Shown: piece after piece, positions 9,314 to 21,300 of the stretch
Numbering within the stretch: the stretch's first letter is position 1
Layout: each line of letters opens with the position of its first letter
The notes under the pieces: model-generated
Told to the model about the DNA's origin: nothing
Databases searched by the model: none
The model's input: only the letters and a program-made list of their open reading frames with translations
Assembly: GCA_030144725.1 (NCBI GenBank)
Contig: JASKMD010000008.1
Coordinates: forward strand, 4,963,056-5,027,055
Origin: Haematococcus lacustris
Lineage: Eukaryota > Chlorophyta > Chlorophyceae > Chlamydomonadales > Haematococcaceae
Direction of reading: 5' to 3'
DNA length: 64,000 nucleotides
Position numbers and translations under genes: made by a program

Positions 9314-12300
9314 ATGACCAGCCATCGCCAGCAAACTGGGGGCAGGCGTTGGCATCGCGCGCTTCTCACGGCGGTCGCGGTATTTTGTTGGGCCTGCCGG
9401 CTGCAAGGCGCATCCGCTGTGCATGTTAGTTCGTACTGTTCTATCTGCGAAGTCCGTCCCCGGACTTGCCCTCGAAAACCTTGGACTTATCCGTCGCTCA
9501 TTTACACGCAGGTGGACCCGCCGCTGGCGATGCCGGGTGACACTCAGGGTGCCACCGTACTCCCCTACGTTTGCCGCATCTATCCCATGCCCGAGCCACC
9601 AATCCAGGCCCTGGGTGCGTCCGTCGTCAGCACGCTGTATGTGTCGCAAGCCATGGCCGTGGAGGACATCACCGTCACCGTGTCATTGTCACACCCTCAG
9701 CAGGCAGCCCTTCAGGTGTGAGGAGCCCAGCAGCAGGCAACATATGTTATTGCTAGCCTTCTCCATGCCCTAGTGCCAGAGCAAAAGTAGGCGTACTTCT
9801 TGTACTTCTGCTTGTCATGTCCTAATCATAATAATGCATCAGGTCACAGCGCAGTCACGAGGCGCGACATGCTTCTTGATAACCAGATTGATAAAAGTAC
9901 TTAGCGTGTCAAGTACTTCCCTACAACAGTGAACATAGCCCAGCACCTTGGCCCTCAAACTTGAGCCTTCATTGCAATCGAACACACTAGTTGTGGCCCA
10001 CTACAAAACAGTGTTTTTTTTGTGTGGTGTTCCCATCGCATGGCATGCTCATGTCCTATACATGGCATACACATGGTCATGGTCGCCTACCACCTACAGC
10101 ATTGCCTGACCCCTGTGACAGGGCTATGACGTAGAGTTGGCATGACAAAACATGCACTAAGTGTAAGCTGATAACAGCTCAAGAGGCGGGGACACACACT
10201 ACTGTGCCTCAGTGGGCTGCTGCTGCTGCTGGGCCTTGGGTGGCTTGTCTCGCACTCGCTTGTACCCAAGGCCAGGGTACTCCTTGCCCTTGGCTGGCAG
10301 CTTCCCCTGCTCTGGCCACCAGCACAGCTCCAGTGGGCGCCACTTGCTCTCCCCAATGCGCTGCATGTTCAGCGCTGCATTGCAATCCCTATCCAGCCAC
10401 CTGCCTGGCTGTGGGGCTGGCTTGGCCTTGGCAGCCTTGCCCTTGCCCTTGGTGGGCTCAGCTGCCTGCTCAGCCTTAGTGCGCTTGTTCAATCGGAAGC
10501 GGATCTTGCTCCGCGGCGCTGGGCCGCTTCCTCGGAGGCATTGCGCCACTAGGCTCATATCAGCTAACACCTGCTGAGCTCCTAATTATACCCAGGAGGC
10601 GATGTCACTCGTTCTCGCACTCCCAAAGGGCACTCCGACCAAAGGGCAAAGGGCACTGTGGCAATGACAGCACCTCCCAACAGCCGAGTCGTTTGCCGCA
10701 GACCAGCCCGTACACAAGGCCATGCAGGCACATACCCTGCCATTGTGTTAGGCTACTGTCGGTGCCTAGCTCCAGAGAATTCACCCTATCATGAAACACC
10801 TGTGGGTGGTTGGCTCCAGGCAATCCACACTCCTAGCTCACTCAGCACACACCCCGTGTCAGCGGCCTGACCCAGCAGCACATTGCGCACCACAGTGCTC
10901 TGGGGCTGCCAGGTGTGCGTGTGGGCAATGGCTACAGGCACCACGTCCTCAGGCACCCTGGCAGTGTGGGGGCCAAGGGGCAGGCTGGAGTGGCTGAGGG
11001 CATGGGGCGCGGTGGTGTGGTGCTCCGCCCGGTAGTAGGCAGCACACATCAGGGGTGTGACCAGGGATGACGACCCCTTGCCCCTCGTCCCTCATGACAA
11101 GGGCCGCCCACACACCAGCACCACCTTGCCTGGCTTCCTGCCTTGCATGCCAGGCCGCTCATCAACCGCAAGACACACAGGCCACATAGCAGTTGCAGCC
11201 AGGCTGGCCAGTTTATCCCTTCGCAGCCTCCACCACCACCACTTCCCAGTCCTACTGCCAACCTCCTCCATCCCACTCCCACCCTCTTCACAGCTACTCC
11301 ACAACCCACACCTGCCTTGGCCTTGATTGCTTCTTCGCCCCTCACCCCTGCCGAGCCCTGGCCTTGGCTGCTTCTCAGCCCCCACAGCCTGGATGCAGGG
11401 GTGCTGTTTCACTGGCTCTGCTTTGCCACTGTTGGACGGCTGCCCTGGCATCCCCAGGTGAGCCTGGCGGCATGGTCGTCCCACGCCACCCGGGCCCGCT
11501 TGGTGGTCCTGAAGCAAGCCAGCAGCTGCAAGGGCGCCACCGCCCTCGTCAATACCACCTTCTCTGACAAGGGCAAAGGCAGCCTGCCGTTTGGGAACGT
11601 GAGTGGTGCACACTGGGTGGCATTTCTGTGAAGGAAGCTGGGCAGAAGCTGGTGACAGCTGGGCAGAAGCTAGCTCCAGCTGGGTGTCAGCCAGAGGGCT
11701 AGTGTGCTGCCAGCGAGCATGACACACTCAGGCTAGGAGTGAGTGTGCAGCAGCAGCGCTAGCAGGCAAGTGCCCTGTGATGCTGGTGCTGAGGAGGATG
11801 AGGGCGCCCCGCTGCCTGCAGGCCACAGCGCCCTTCACAGCTCGCTACCAGCCAGAGCAGCCCCTGCTTCAGCTGACCGCCCGCAGCCCTCAGGCTCAGG
11901 CCCAGGCAGGTAAGCAATGCGTGCCGCGGGTGACCAGCCCATACACAACGCCATGCAGGCGCATAACCCGCCATTGTACAGTCTACTAGGGGTAGCTGTC
12001 TCTAGGAAATTAACACCCGGCATGAAACTCCTGCGCTGGGCGGATGACATGCAAATAGGTTGTAGGTGAGCAGCGCCTGCTTGGCTGCCTCATGCGCCTG
12101 CGCAGGGCTGCCGGGGGTGGGCAGTGCTTACGCAGGGCTGGGTGGGGCAGTGGGCCAGTGGCGGCTGCTGATCAACGACACAGCTCCAGGCGCTGCCGGG
12201 TGAGTGAGGCCCCCCCGCAGCCCCTAGCCTACCCCTGGTGTGGTCTGCTGATAGTGAGGCAGCAGGGCATGGAGGCTGTCCCCGCAGCCGCCAAACACCA

Positions 12301-15300
12301 GCCTGGCCCCTGCATTGACTGGGCACCTCGTAGCTGCTGACCCTGATGCAAGGCACCCGTGAGCTGCCACTGCCATGGCGGCGGCGCCGTGGTGGCAGCG
12401 CCTTACTGCTGCCCAGCTGCTGCCTGTTGGCTGCTGCCTGCTGGCTGCTGCCACATCACTCAGTCTCTGACGCCCTGGCATTGGCGCTGCACCCTCCCCT
12501 GCACCCACACCCACTCCCTGTGCTGCTTCCCCTGGGTCCTCCACCTTGAGTATCGCCCTATGCTGACGTTGCTGCAGCCGCGAGCTGGTGCTGCAGCGCT
12601 GGGCCCTCAGGCTGTGTGGCACTCGACTGCCCCGAGTGGACGCCCTGGCGGCTGGGGGCGTGGCCCCCTCCCCCGCTCCCCTCACAGCGCCCAACACCAC
12701 GGCGCCTCTCAACACCAGCAGCGCCAGCAGTGAAGGCGGCAGCGGGAGTGATGGGCAGCAGCAGTCAGCGCAGGGTCTTGGGGGAGCTGCATGGCAGGAG
12801 TGAGTAGGGCGGGGCGGACCCCTTTGCAAGGTGGCAGGCTGTGCAGGGGAGGTCGAGTCCACGCCTGCTTGCCTCGGCTGAACCTCCTCCACTCTGCAGC
12901 TTGGTCGCAGGTTGGATTTAGGAGGGAGGGGGGCCTAGTGGTGCTGTCAGCCGGGCTGTGGCCACGGCTGCACTGGGCTGCTCAGTGTCCAGGCTGCTGC
13001 TGCTGCGCCATGCTGCTGCGCCATGCTGTGCAGCAGCAGCAGCTGATGCTGACGTGCACAAGCACGCAACACCTTGCATGCTGCCCCCCTCCCCTGTTTG
13101 CACCCGCCTTGCGACACCCAGCATGCCAGTCTGCCCTTCACCTAAACCGCCACGCCCCGTGTTGACCTGCCCTCTTCAGCCCGCCTGCTGCCCTGGCTGC
13201 TGCCGTCACAGTGCCTCACCTGCACCCCCCTGACCCCTGACCCATGATGGCCGCGGTGATGGCCCTATCAACATGCAGCCAATACCGCCGCCGTGTGCTA
13301 GCCCCTCTGGACCAGACCCTGCGCTGGCTCACTGGCAACAGCTCCCTGCTGGACCAGCTGCCCGGCACCTTCTCCACATCAGGCTCAACAGCAACAAAGG
13401 CAAAGGAGAGGGTGCTGGGCAGCGGGTTGCGCGCAGGGATTCAGCAGTTGAGGGCGAGTCTGGAGGCCTTGCCACAACATCTGGGCATCACAGGTGGGTG
13501 AGGCGGGCCGCTGGCAGGGAGGCCTAAGGGGGGCATGAGTGAGGGGGTCACACCCTGTGATGCCATGCCCTACTCCCTCAGCCCAGGTGGGAATCTGAGC
13601 ACATGATGTGTTGACGCCCTCCCCAGCTCAGCTTGCTATCAGCGATCTACTCTGACGCATGGAGTGGCTGTTGTGGCAGACAGTGCCTGCCAGGTGCCCT
13701 CATAACACATGGCAGGCAATGGAGGTTGGCGCCACAGCATTGTAACCGCCACCTGCTCGGCCACACCCGCAGTGGACCCTGGTGCTGAGAAGCGCGACTT
13801 CCAGGCTGTGCTGTCCCGTGTGGCCACCTGCTACCGCGACCTCACCCTGTGCTACCAGCAGGCCCAGGTGAGGCTCTGGCTGCAACACACGCTGACAGCA
13901 ACAGAGGGGCGCGGAGGCAGCCAGCGAGGGGGGGAGCTGGGAGTACCAGGGGCCAGAAACATGCGTGAAGGTGCACGACAGGAGGAAGGGGAGGCTGGTA
14001 GCACGACTGCTTCCGCACCTGCTGCACAGCCTCATCTACGACACTGCAGCACTGGTACTGGCCCACAATGACTGCACCTTCGTCACCCTGCCTCTTGTGT
14101 CTAGGACGCCTCTGTCTCCTTGCCTATGCAGGCGTCTGGCAAGTCATTTCCTATTGTCCAGTTAGACCAGGCGGTGAGCGCTGCCTTCAAGGCTCGCACC
14201 AGCGCCAGTCAGGCCAGGATGACCCAGGTGGAGGTGGAGATACAGCAAGGCCTGAGTGGGCTGGCAGGTGCGGGGAGAAGAGGCTATCGGGGTGGCAAGT
14301 CTTGCAATGTGACGTGTGTGACTGGCTCCCTTGCAGCCTGCATGATGCGATGAAGACGGAGAGGCCCTGACATGTTCCTCCTGCTGCCCTTGCTCCCCGT
14401 TGCATTTGTTTCTTGCACGCTGCAAGCTTCATGGTGAGCATTGGCTGCCAACCTCGTCATCTGGGCCAGTCTGCTGGTTGGCATGTCGCACACTGCAGAC
14501 ATGTTCCCAAACCTGGCCTCCCGAGTGGGTGTGAGGGACGGGGCGAACGGCTCCGCGTCCTCTACCGCGTTCACCAAAACGTTGCAACAAGCGTTGACCT
14601 CGCAGTTGTATGGCGCGGCGTTTGCTAGTGCGGCGGTTGCATATTTTGATGCGTACTTACAGGCGGTGTTGGGCTTTGTTTTGTATACTCAGAGGTGGGT
14701 GTAGTCGAAGCGTACGTTGAGGCATCCCATAACCATCAAACCTTGCCTCTCAAGCACTAATCGTTGCTGTGATGTTTGGTTCAAGATGGTGATTGCTCCC
14801 ACGCAGGTATCAGATTGCATTGAATCCTCGAGTGGCTGTTACAAACATAGTCAACATTTTGCAGGTATGGAGATGCACGTGGGTATTAGATGACGACAGA
14901 AAGTGTATGTTTCAGCAACTTACTGATGGTAATGCAGGGTGTCCTTGGCGCTACCTTCTTTGGCCTGTCCAACGTGCCTCTCTTTCCTTCGCTTGCTTAT
15001 GGCAACGGGACGTTGGCATTACCAGTAAGCGATGAAAGGTGTTTAGTATGCATGGGACCTCATATGGACATCGACCACATGACGTCATGGTGCGCAGGTA
15101 TTGGTGAATACCGCGACCTCGGCTACGTCGGCTTTCCGGTCATCCATTGACCAGCTGGCACAAGGATTGGCGCAAAATGCAAACGCTGCTATCCTTAGGT
15201 GAGAACATAGGTGAACAATCATTGAGCTTGGTCAATCAGGGTTCCCACTTAATCACAACATATTTTCCATACCTGTACAGGCGGGGTTATGTGTTCAATG

Positions 15301-18300
15301 GAGTTGTTGAGGCTATGCAAAGTGCCAGCGACCAATTTGAGGCGCAACTATCGCAGGTGCGTGTTCAGTTTCTAGTAGGCCGATCATTCCATTGTTTAGT
15401 GAGGTGCTCAACCTTGGCAGGAGTGCAACGCCAAGGTCAAGCTGTGCACCCACAGAGCAAGCTCTGCATTGGGTGCACCCTCAGAAAAATAAGTTAGATA
15501 GCATTGGTCCAATGGACCAAGAGTTAGCTATCAAACTAACTAGAACAGAAACTACACTTGATCTTAGCCAAAAGGCCGAGAAAGGTATGCTTGTGGGGAG
15601 GGCACGCTGGGGACGGGTCGGATGTGGGCGGCACACACCGGCTGTCGGCCGATGGTGGGTTGCATGACTGTCGTTGTGGCGCTCTACGCCGGAGCGGCGC
15701 ACAAGGCGCGACGGCTGGCGGCGAAACGGGATGCGAGAGGGGCCAGATATTCAATGCCCTTCATGACATACCTGCATAGCTCAGTCTGATGCGCCGCCCC
15801 CGCACCGCAGGCCGCGCCCTCCCTTGCGAAACTATACGGGACCGTGGCCGACGTAGTATCCGGAGTAGTCAATAGCACTGTGAGTGTGTTCCGCCACCCA
15901 TCATCCACAACCACCACGACAGTCTTGCAACCGCATGTGGACCTGCTTACCTTCTTGGCTGTAGACTGCAAGTCGCACGCAGCTTGGAACATTGATGCAA
16001 GAACGAAGTGCGACACGTGCGGAGCTCACTGTGCAAGTGAGTGGTGGCCCCGCACCCGGTACACAGCATGCACCTCTGCATCGTGATGTGGGTGAGCTCA
16101 ATGCTTCCCCTGCAGCCCCCGCATGAGGCATGCGAGCTTGAGTAGGTTCTTGCCCAGAGCATGGACGGAGTGATGTGAGGTGTGTGCAGGCCCGTGCAGC
16201 CATGACCCAGCTGGGGGCTGTGGTCATGGACCTGGTCAACACCACAGCAGACACAGTGGACCAAGTTCGGGTGCGTGGCTTCAGAGGGCAGCGGAGGTTG
16301 CACTGGGGGGGGCGGGGATGGGGCTACAGAGCTGCAGTTGTGCAGTGTCATGGAGTGGTGGACGCCACTTGAGACAGCAACTCTCAAACCTGCTAGTAAA
16401 CCATCAAAAAGCTCAAAAACACAGAACTCTTGAAAAGCGTGTGCGTTGCCCACCCCCTGGCTTGCAACATCCCAGCAGGTCACTCACATGGCAATGAGCT
16501 GGCACAGCACAGCTCTGGTCACGGTCTGATCGCTGGTGTGACCTGGTGTGACCTGATGTGACCCTGGCAGGCGCTGGTGGACTCCTTGGTGCCGGGTCCT
16601 AGCCTGCAGCAGGTGTTGGTGGCTGGGCGGCTGCGTAGCCAGCAGGCAGCCCAGCGGGCCTTGCAAGATCTGCAGCGCGTGGTGCCGCTGGGGGACGTGC
16701 AGCAGTTGGTTGGTGAGTAGCAGCAGGGGGAGGGGAGGGGAGACGGGCCTGGGCAAATCTGCCAACAATTTACAGGCTGGCTCATTAGGGCAATTGCTTG
16801 CGTTGTCCTGCCCTGGTACTTGCACTGCCCTGCCACTTGCACTGTGGTGGTGGGTTGACCAGTGGAGTATGAGGATCAGCAGTGGCACCAGCAGCTTCTG
16901 TGTGCAAGGGCATGCATGCCCTCCACTACACCTGCTGCCATACAGGCATCTGGAATTCTACCGTGGATGGTCTGCTGGCTGAGCTGCAGCAGGGCGCTGC
17001 CCAGCTGGTGGTGAGAGGGTGAAGGAGAGAGGGGGGAGCTGGGAGCCAGAGTAGGCACACAGGGGCACGCAGTGCCATCGTAACAGTGACAGAGTCCAGT
17101 GCATCTCTCACCCACAACCCCCACCATCTACCTTCCCATCAACCCCCACCCTCCTGCTCCCAATGCCAACCAACTTCACAGCGCCTTGGCCTTGCAGTAC
17201 AGACAGCCAAGCGTGGCTGCGTGCAGGTCTGGGCCCCGTCAAGCGTACATGCTTGCTGGTTGTGTTGCGAACTGCGCAGGGCCAGGTGCCTGGGCCAGCC
17301 TTCCGTCAGTCCATGTCCCAGCTCAGCTCGGCACTGTCTCAGGCGCAGTCAGGGCTGGCCCAGGTGCAGGCAGCTGTTGAGGAGAGCTGGCCAGGCCCGC
17401 TGCTGAATGCCACCTTCAGCCTACTCAGGCTGCGTACTCAGGTGAGAGGGAAGCGGAGGCAGGGGCAGGGGCAGGGGCAGGGGCAGGGGCAGGGGCAGGG
17501 GCAGGGGCAGGGGCAGGGCAGGGGCAGGGGCAGGGGCAGGGGCAGGGGCAGGGGCAGGGGCAGGGGCAGGGGCAGGGGCAGGGGCAGGGGCAGGGGCAGG
17601 GGCAGGGGCAGGGGCAGGGGCAGGGGCAGGGGCAGGGGCAGGGGCAGGGGCAGGGGCAGGGGCAGGGGCAGGGGCAGGGGCAGGGGCAGGGGCAGCGGCA
17701 GCGGCAGCGGCAGGGGCAGGGGCAGGGGCAGGGGCAGGGGCAGGGGCAGGGGCAGGGGCAGGGGCAGGGGCAGGGGCAGGGGCAGGGGCAGGGGCACAGT
17801 ACCAATTCAGAGGATGCAGCAGCTGCCAATGGTTTGGGGCAAACAATGCTGGCACCTATGGTGGGAGGCAAACCAGTATTGGCACCTGGCTAACCTTGGC
17901 TGGCCACAGGGCGTGGTGTCAGACATCAGCAGCGTGGTGGAGGCGGCACAGCATGCTTTTCCCGCTTTAGATCCACAGGTCAGAGGGGGAAGGGGAGGGG
18001 GAGGGGGAGGGGGAGGGGGAGGGGGAGGGGGAGGGGGAGGGGGAGGGGGAGGGGGAGGGGGGAGGGGGAGGGGGAGGGGGAGGGGGAGGGGGAGGGGGAG
18101 GGGGAGGGGGAGGGGGAGGGGGAGGGGGAGGGGGAGGGGGAGGGGGAGGGGGAGGGGGAGGGGGAGGGGGAGGGGGAGGGGGAGGGGAAGGGGAGACATG
18201 ACAGCCTACTCACTGAGACTGAGCCGGTGGACCTGGCTTGCCTTACAACGTTGAGCCTGTTGCTGGTTGAACCCACAGGCGTTGTTCAGACAGTTGAACG

Positions 18301-21300
18301 CTACGGTGGACAATTGGTGGCAGCAAGTGGACTATGCTATGAGGTAAGCCGATGCCTCAGAAGTTCCTTGCTATGGCTTGACACGGCAGTGCTGCCTGCA
18401 CCCCCTGAGCTACCCTGATGTCGCCCCCCACTCTGCCCCTCCCTACCCTTTGCCCTAGGAGTGGGAGCCAGCTGGTGGCCTCCGCCCTGCCCAGCCCAAG
18501 TCCCGGCCAGCCCCCTGCCTTGGACCTGGCAGTCCAGGTGGCCCCGCTAGTGGCCTCAGTGAGCCAGGCGCTGGGCAGGGGCGCAGCACAGCTGCAGAGC
18601 CGGGTGCAGTCAGGGCTGGCGGGCCTGCAGGTCGCGGCTCAGCCCTTGCAGGTGAGGCAGGGGACAGGGCCGGTGCATGGGAGCAGGGGCAAGTAAGGAG
18701 GGAGGGAAGGAGGGGGTGCAGGGCCCACGCACTGAGTGGTGGGGTCAAGGCAGTGGGCAGGGCCAGGGCTGTACTGGGGTGTGGGTGGGGGCACAGCTGC
18801 ACGAAGCTGCGCAGTCCGTCCAGCGGCCCCCAGCAGACCTCTCTGGGTCAGCATGGTGCAGGAGGTGACGTCAAGGGGAGCGGAGGAGGTTGTGGGATGT
18901 TTGCTGGCCGTGGTGCCCAGGCACAGGGTGGAGTGCAGGGGTCGACCTGGCTGACTGTCTGCTGCTCAGGGTGCCCAGTCTGTGTTACCCCCCCCTCACT
19001 GTGCAGGACAGCATCACGGGCCTGCAGCAGCTCGCTGACAGTGTGAATGCACGGCTGCAGCAGCAGCAGCAAGAGCTGCAGGGAGGGGGCTCGCCAAGCG
19101 GCAACAGTACCGAGGTGCAAGTGCAGCTGCTGTCTGACCAGGTGTGCCTCGTTTGTGCCTGGGTTACGCATGCTCTGTCCTACCCCCTGCCCCCCACCCC
19201 CTGCCCCCTGCCCCCCACCCCCCACCCCCCACCCCCTACCCCCCACCCCTCACCCCCCACCCCCCACCCCCCCTTCGTTGCACCTCCTCACCACATGCAC
19301 AGCAGCACAGGGCTCTACACACAGGGCCCCGCCTGCCGCCTTACCTGTCCAACCGCCTGGGTGCCTAGCTGGTCAGCCCAGCTGCCCCCTTGGCCCATCC
19401 CCCGCTGGCCTGCAGGTGCGCAGTGCCCTGGCCACCGTGGTGACAGAGGCCCCCCTGCCCTCCGCGCTGCTCTCCCAGATCAACACGTGAGCAGCAGGGC
19501 TTAGGGGGTAGAGGCGGGGGACAGGGCTGGGCAGGGCCGGGTGCAAGCCTGGCAGCAGGGGCAGTGTCATGGCATGAGCTGCATGTAAGTTTGTAAAAAA
19601 CTCTTCCCAGTTTCGTATTCACTAGAAGAGAAACTGGTCCACCAGCTGTGGCCTGTGGAGTAGGGTTTGGCTGCCAGGCTGCACATCAGCAGCTGCATCT
19701 TGGCTGCAGCCCTTGCCCTAAGCGCCCTCCCTCAAGCTGGAGGCAGCAGCACAGCAGGGGCCGCTTGGCCATGGGCGGTGCCAGGCTGCCAGGGTAAGGC
19801 CCCTGGCCTGATGGCTGCAGGGGGCTGGAGCGGCTGCAGAGCTCCCTGCTGCAGCAGGGCCAAGGGGGTAGCGGACCCTTGGCTGCTGCCGACAGCCTGG
19901 TCAGGGCCACGCTGGCGCAGGTCAACAGCAGCACTGAGGTGTGGGGGCAGTGGGCAGGGGGGCGGAAGGGGGAGTGGGGGTATCAAGTCGGGGCCAGAGG
20001 GATGTAAGGCGGGATGGTTGAGCTGGTGTAGGCCGTCCTGCACGGCCTCACTCCTTGCTGCTGCTGCTGTTGCTGCAAGTAAGGGTACCCAGCTGTTGTT
20101 CCTGCTGGTGCTGCCTTCATGCAGCCCTGGCGCCGAGCAGTGCAAGGCATAGATCAGGCTTTGAAGCTGTTGAGGCCCGACTTAGCGCCTCAGGTGAGCT
20201 AAACCCAGCAGCAGCGGCATTTACATTTCATCCAGCAGCTTGCACAGCTGCAGCAGGGGTGGGGCAAGCGGCATTTCAGCTTACCCCATTCCTCCTCAGC
20301 CTTACACTGGGTGGCGTGTTGCTGTCACATGCTGCTGCATACAGTTCCGTTCCCAGCTGCAGTCATTGCGCGGCAGAGCAGTATCGGGTCTGGCAAACCT
20401 GACCCACCGCACCTCAGACCTGGTTTTGAAGTGGAGCGCGGCCTCCGGGGACATTCTGCAAACAGACGTGCGGCAGGTGTGTGTCCGATAGTGTGTCCAA
20501 TCGTGCTCGCCCCCGGGCTCAGGGTTTCCAACTTCGTACCCGAGCCTCGCTGTAGCCGGCATAGGTAGAATGCCCCTCTACACTGGCCGACGCCGGCCGC
20601 CGGTCGGTGATCTGTCGAAAGCTAGCTTGCCGGCAACAGCATCGGGGTTTCTTCCGCGCTGTGCGTCTTGCAGGTGTTTCAGGATCTCCAGTCACTGACC
20701 TCCCGAGCGCAGCAGGGCGCCACACAGCTTGTGTCACAGCTGGACTCGGCCCGCGAGCGCGCCGTCTTGCAGTTTCGCAACTCGCTGCCCGAGCAGACGG
20801 TTCTCGAGGCAGTGCGGCAGCGCCTGGCTCAGACCGTCGGCGTCAGCGTCGACCAGCTGCAGGCCGGCCTCATGAACCTCACGGCGCAAGGCAAAGGTGC
20901 GGGAGATGGCAAATGCGCATCTGTTAGTGTCAGGACGGTGGCGTTGAACGCTAGGAAGTGTACAGCGGTGCGTCGTGGCTTTACCAAGGAGTCTCAATGG
21001 CAGGAGGGCGCCAGGTACACCGACCTTGACCTGCATTGCCCCCTTCTGCTCCTGACCATGGCGTCAGCGCTGGCTGCTGATTGGTGGCTGCAGGGTTGCC
21101 TGGCGCTCGCCTGGCCACTGCAGTGAACATGAGCAGCGCTGTGGCCAAAGACGCACTGGCTGCTCTGCATGCACGCATGCAGCCTGTCGTGCAGACGTTG
21201 GGCCCGCCGGGGGTGTCATTGGGCAGTGGTGAAGGTGAGGAACGGGGGTGGGGGCGGGGGCGGGGGCGGGGGCGGGGGCGGGGGCGGGGGCGGGGGCGGG

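Noticed and set aside
12224..12892. 222-aa minus-strand frame
   Set aside because: Overlaps P-domain exons on the plus strand whose domain match and phase are strong; the composition is a GC-rich shadow.
15392..15667. 91-aa plus-strand frame over the U2 locus (and its twin at 30954-31241)
   Set aside because: Its conservation between the two sites is explained by the U2 RNA gene and promoter on the opposite strand.
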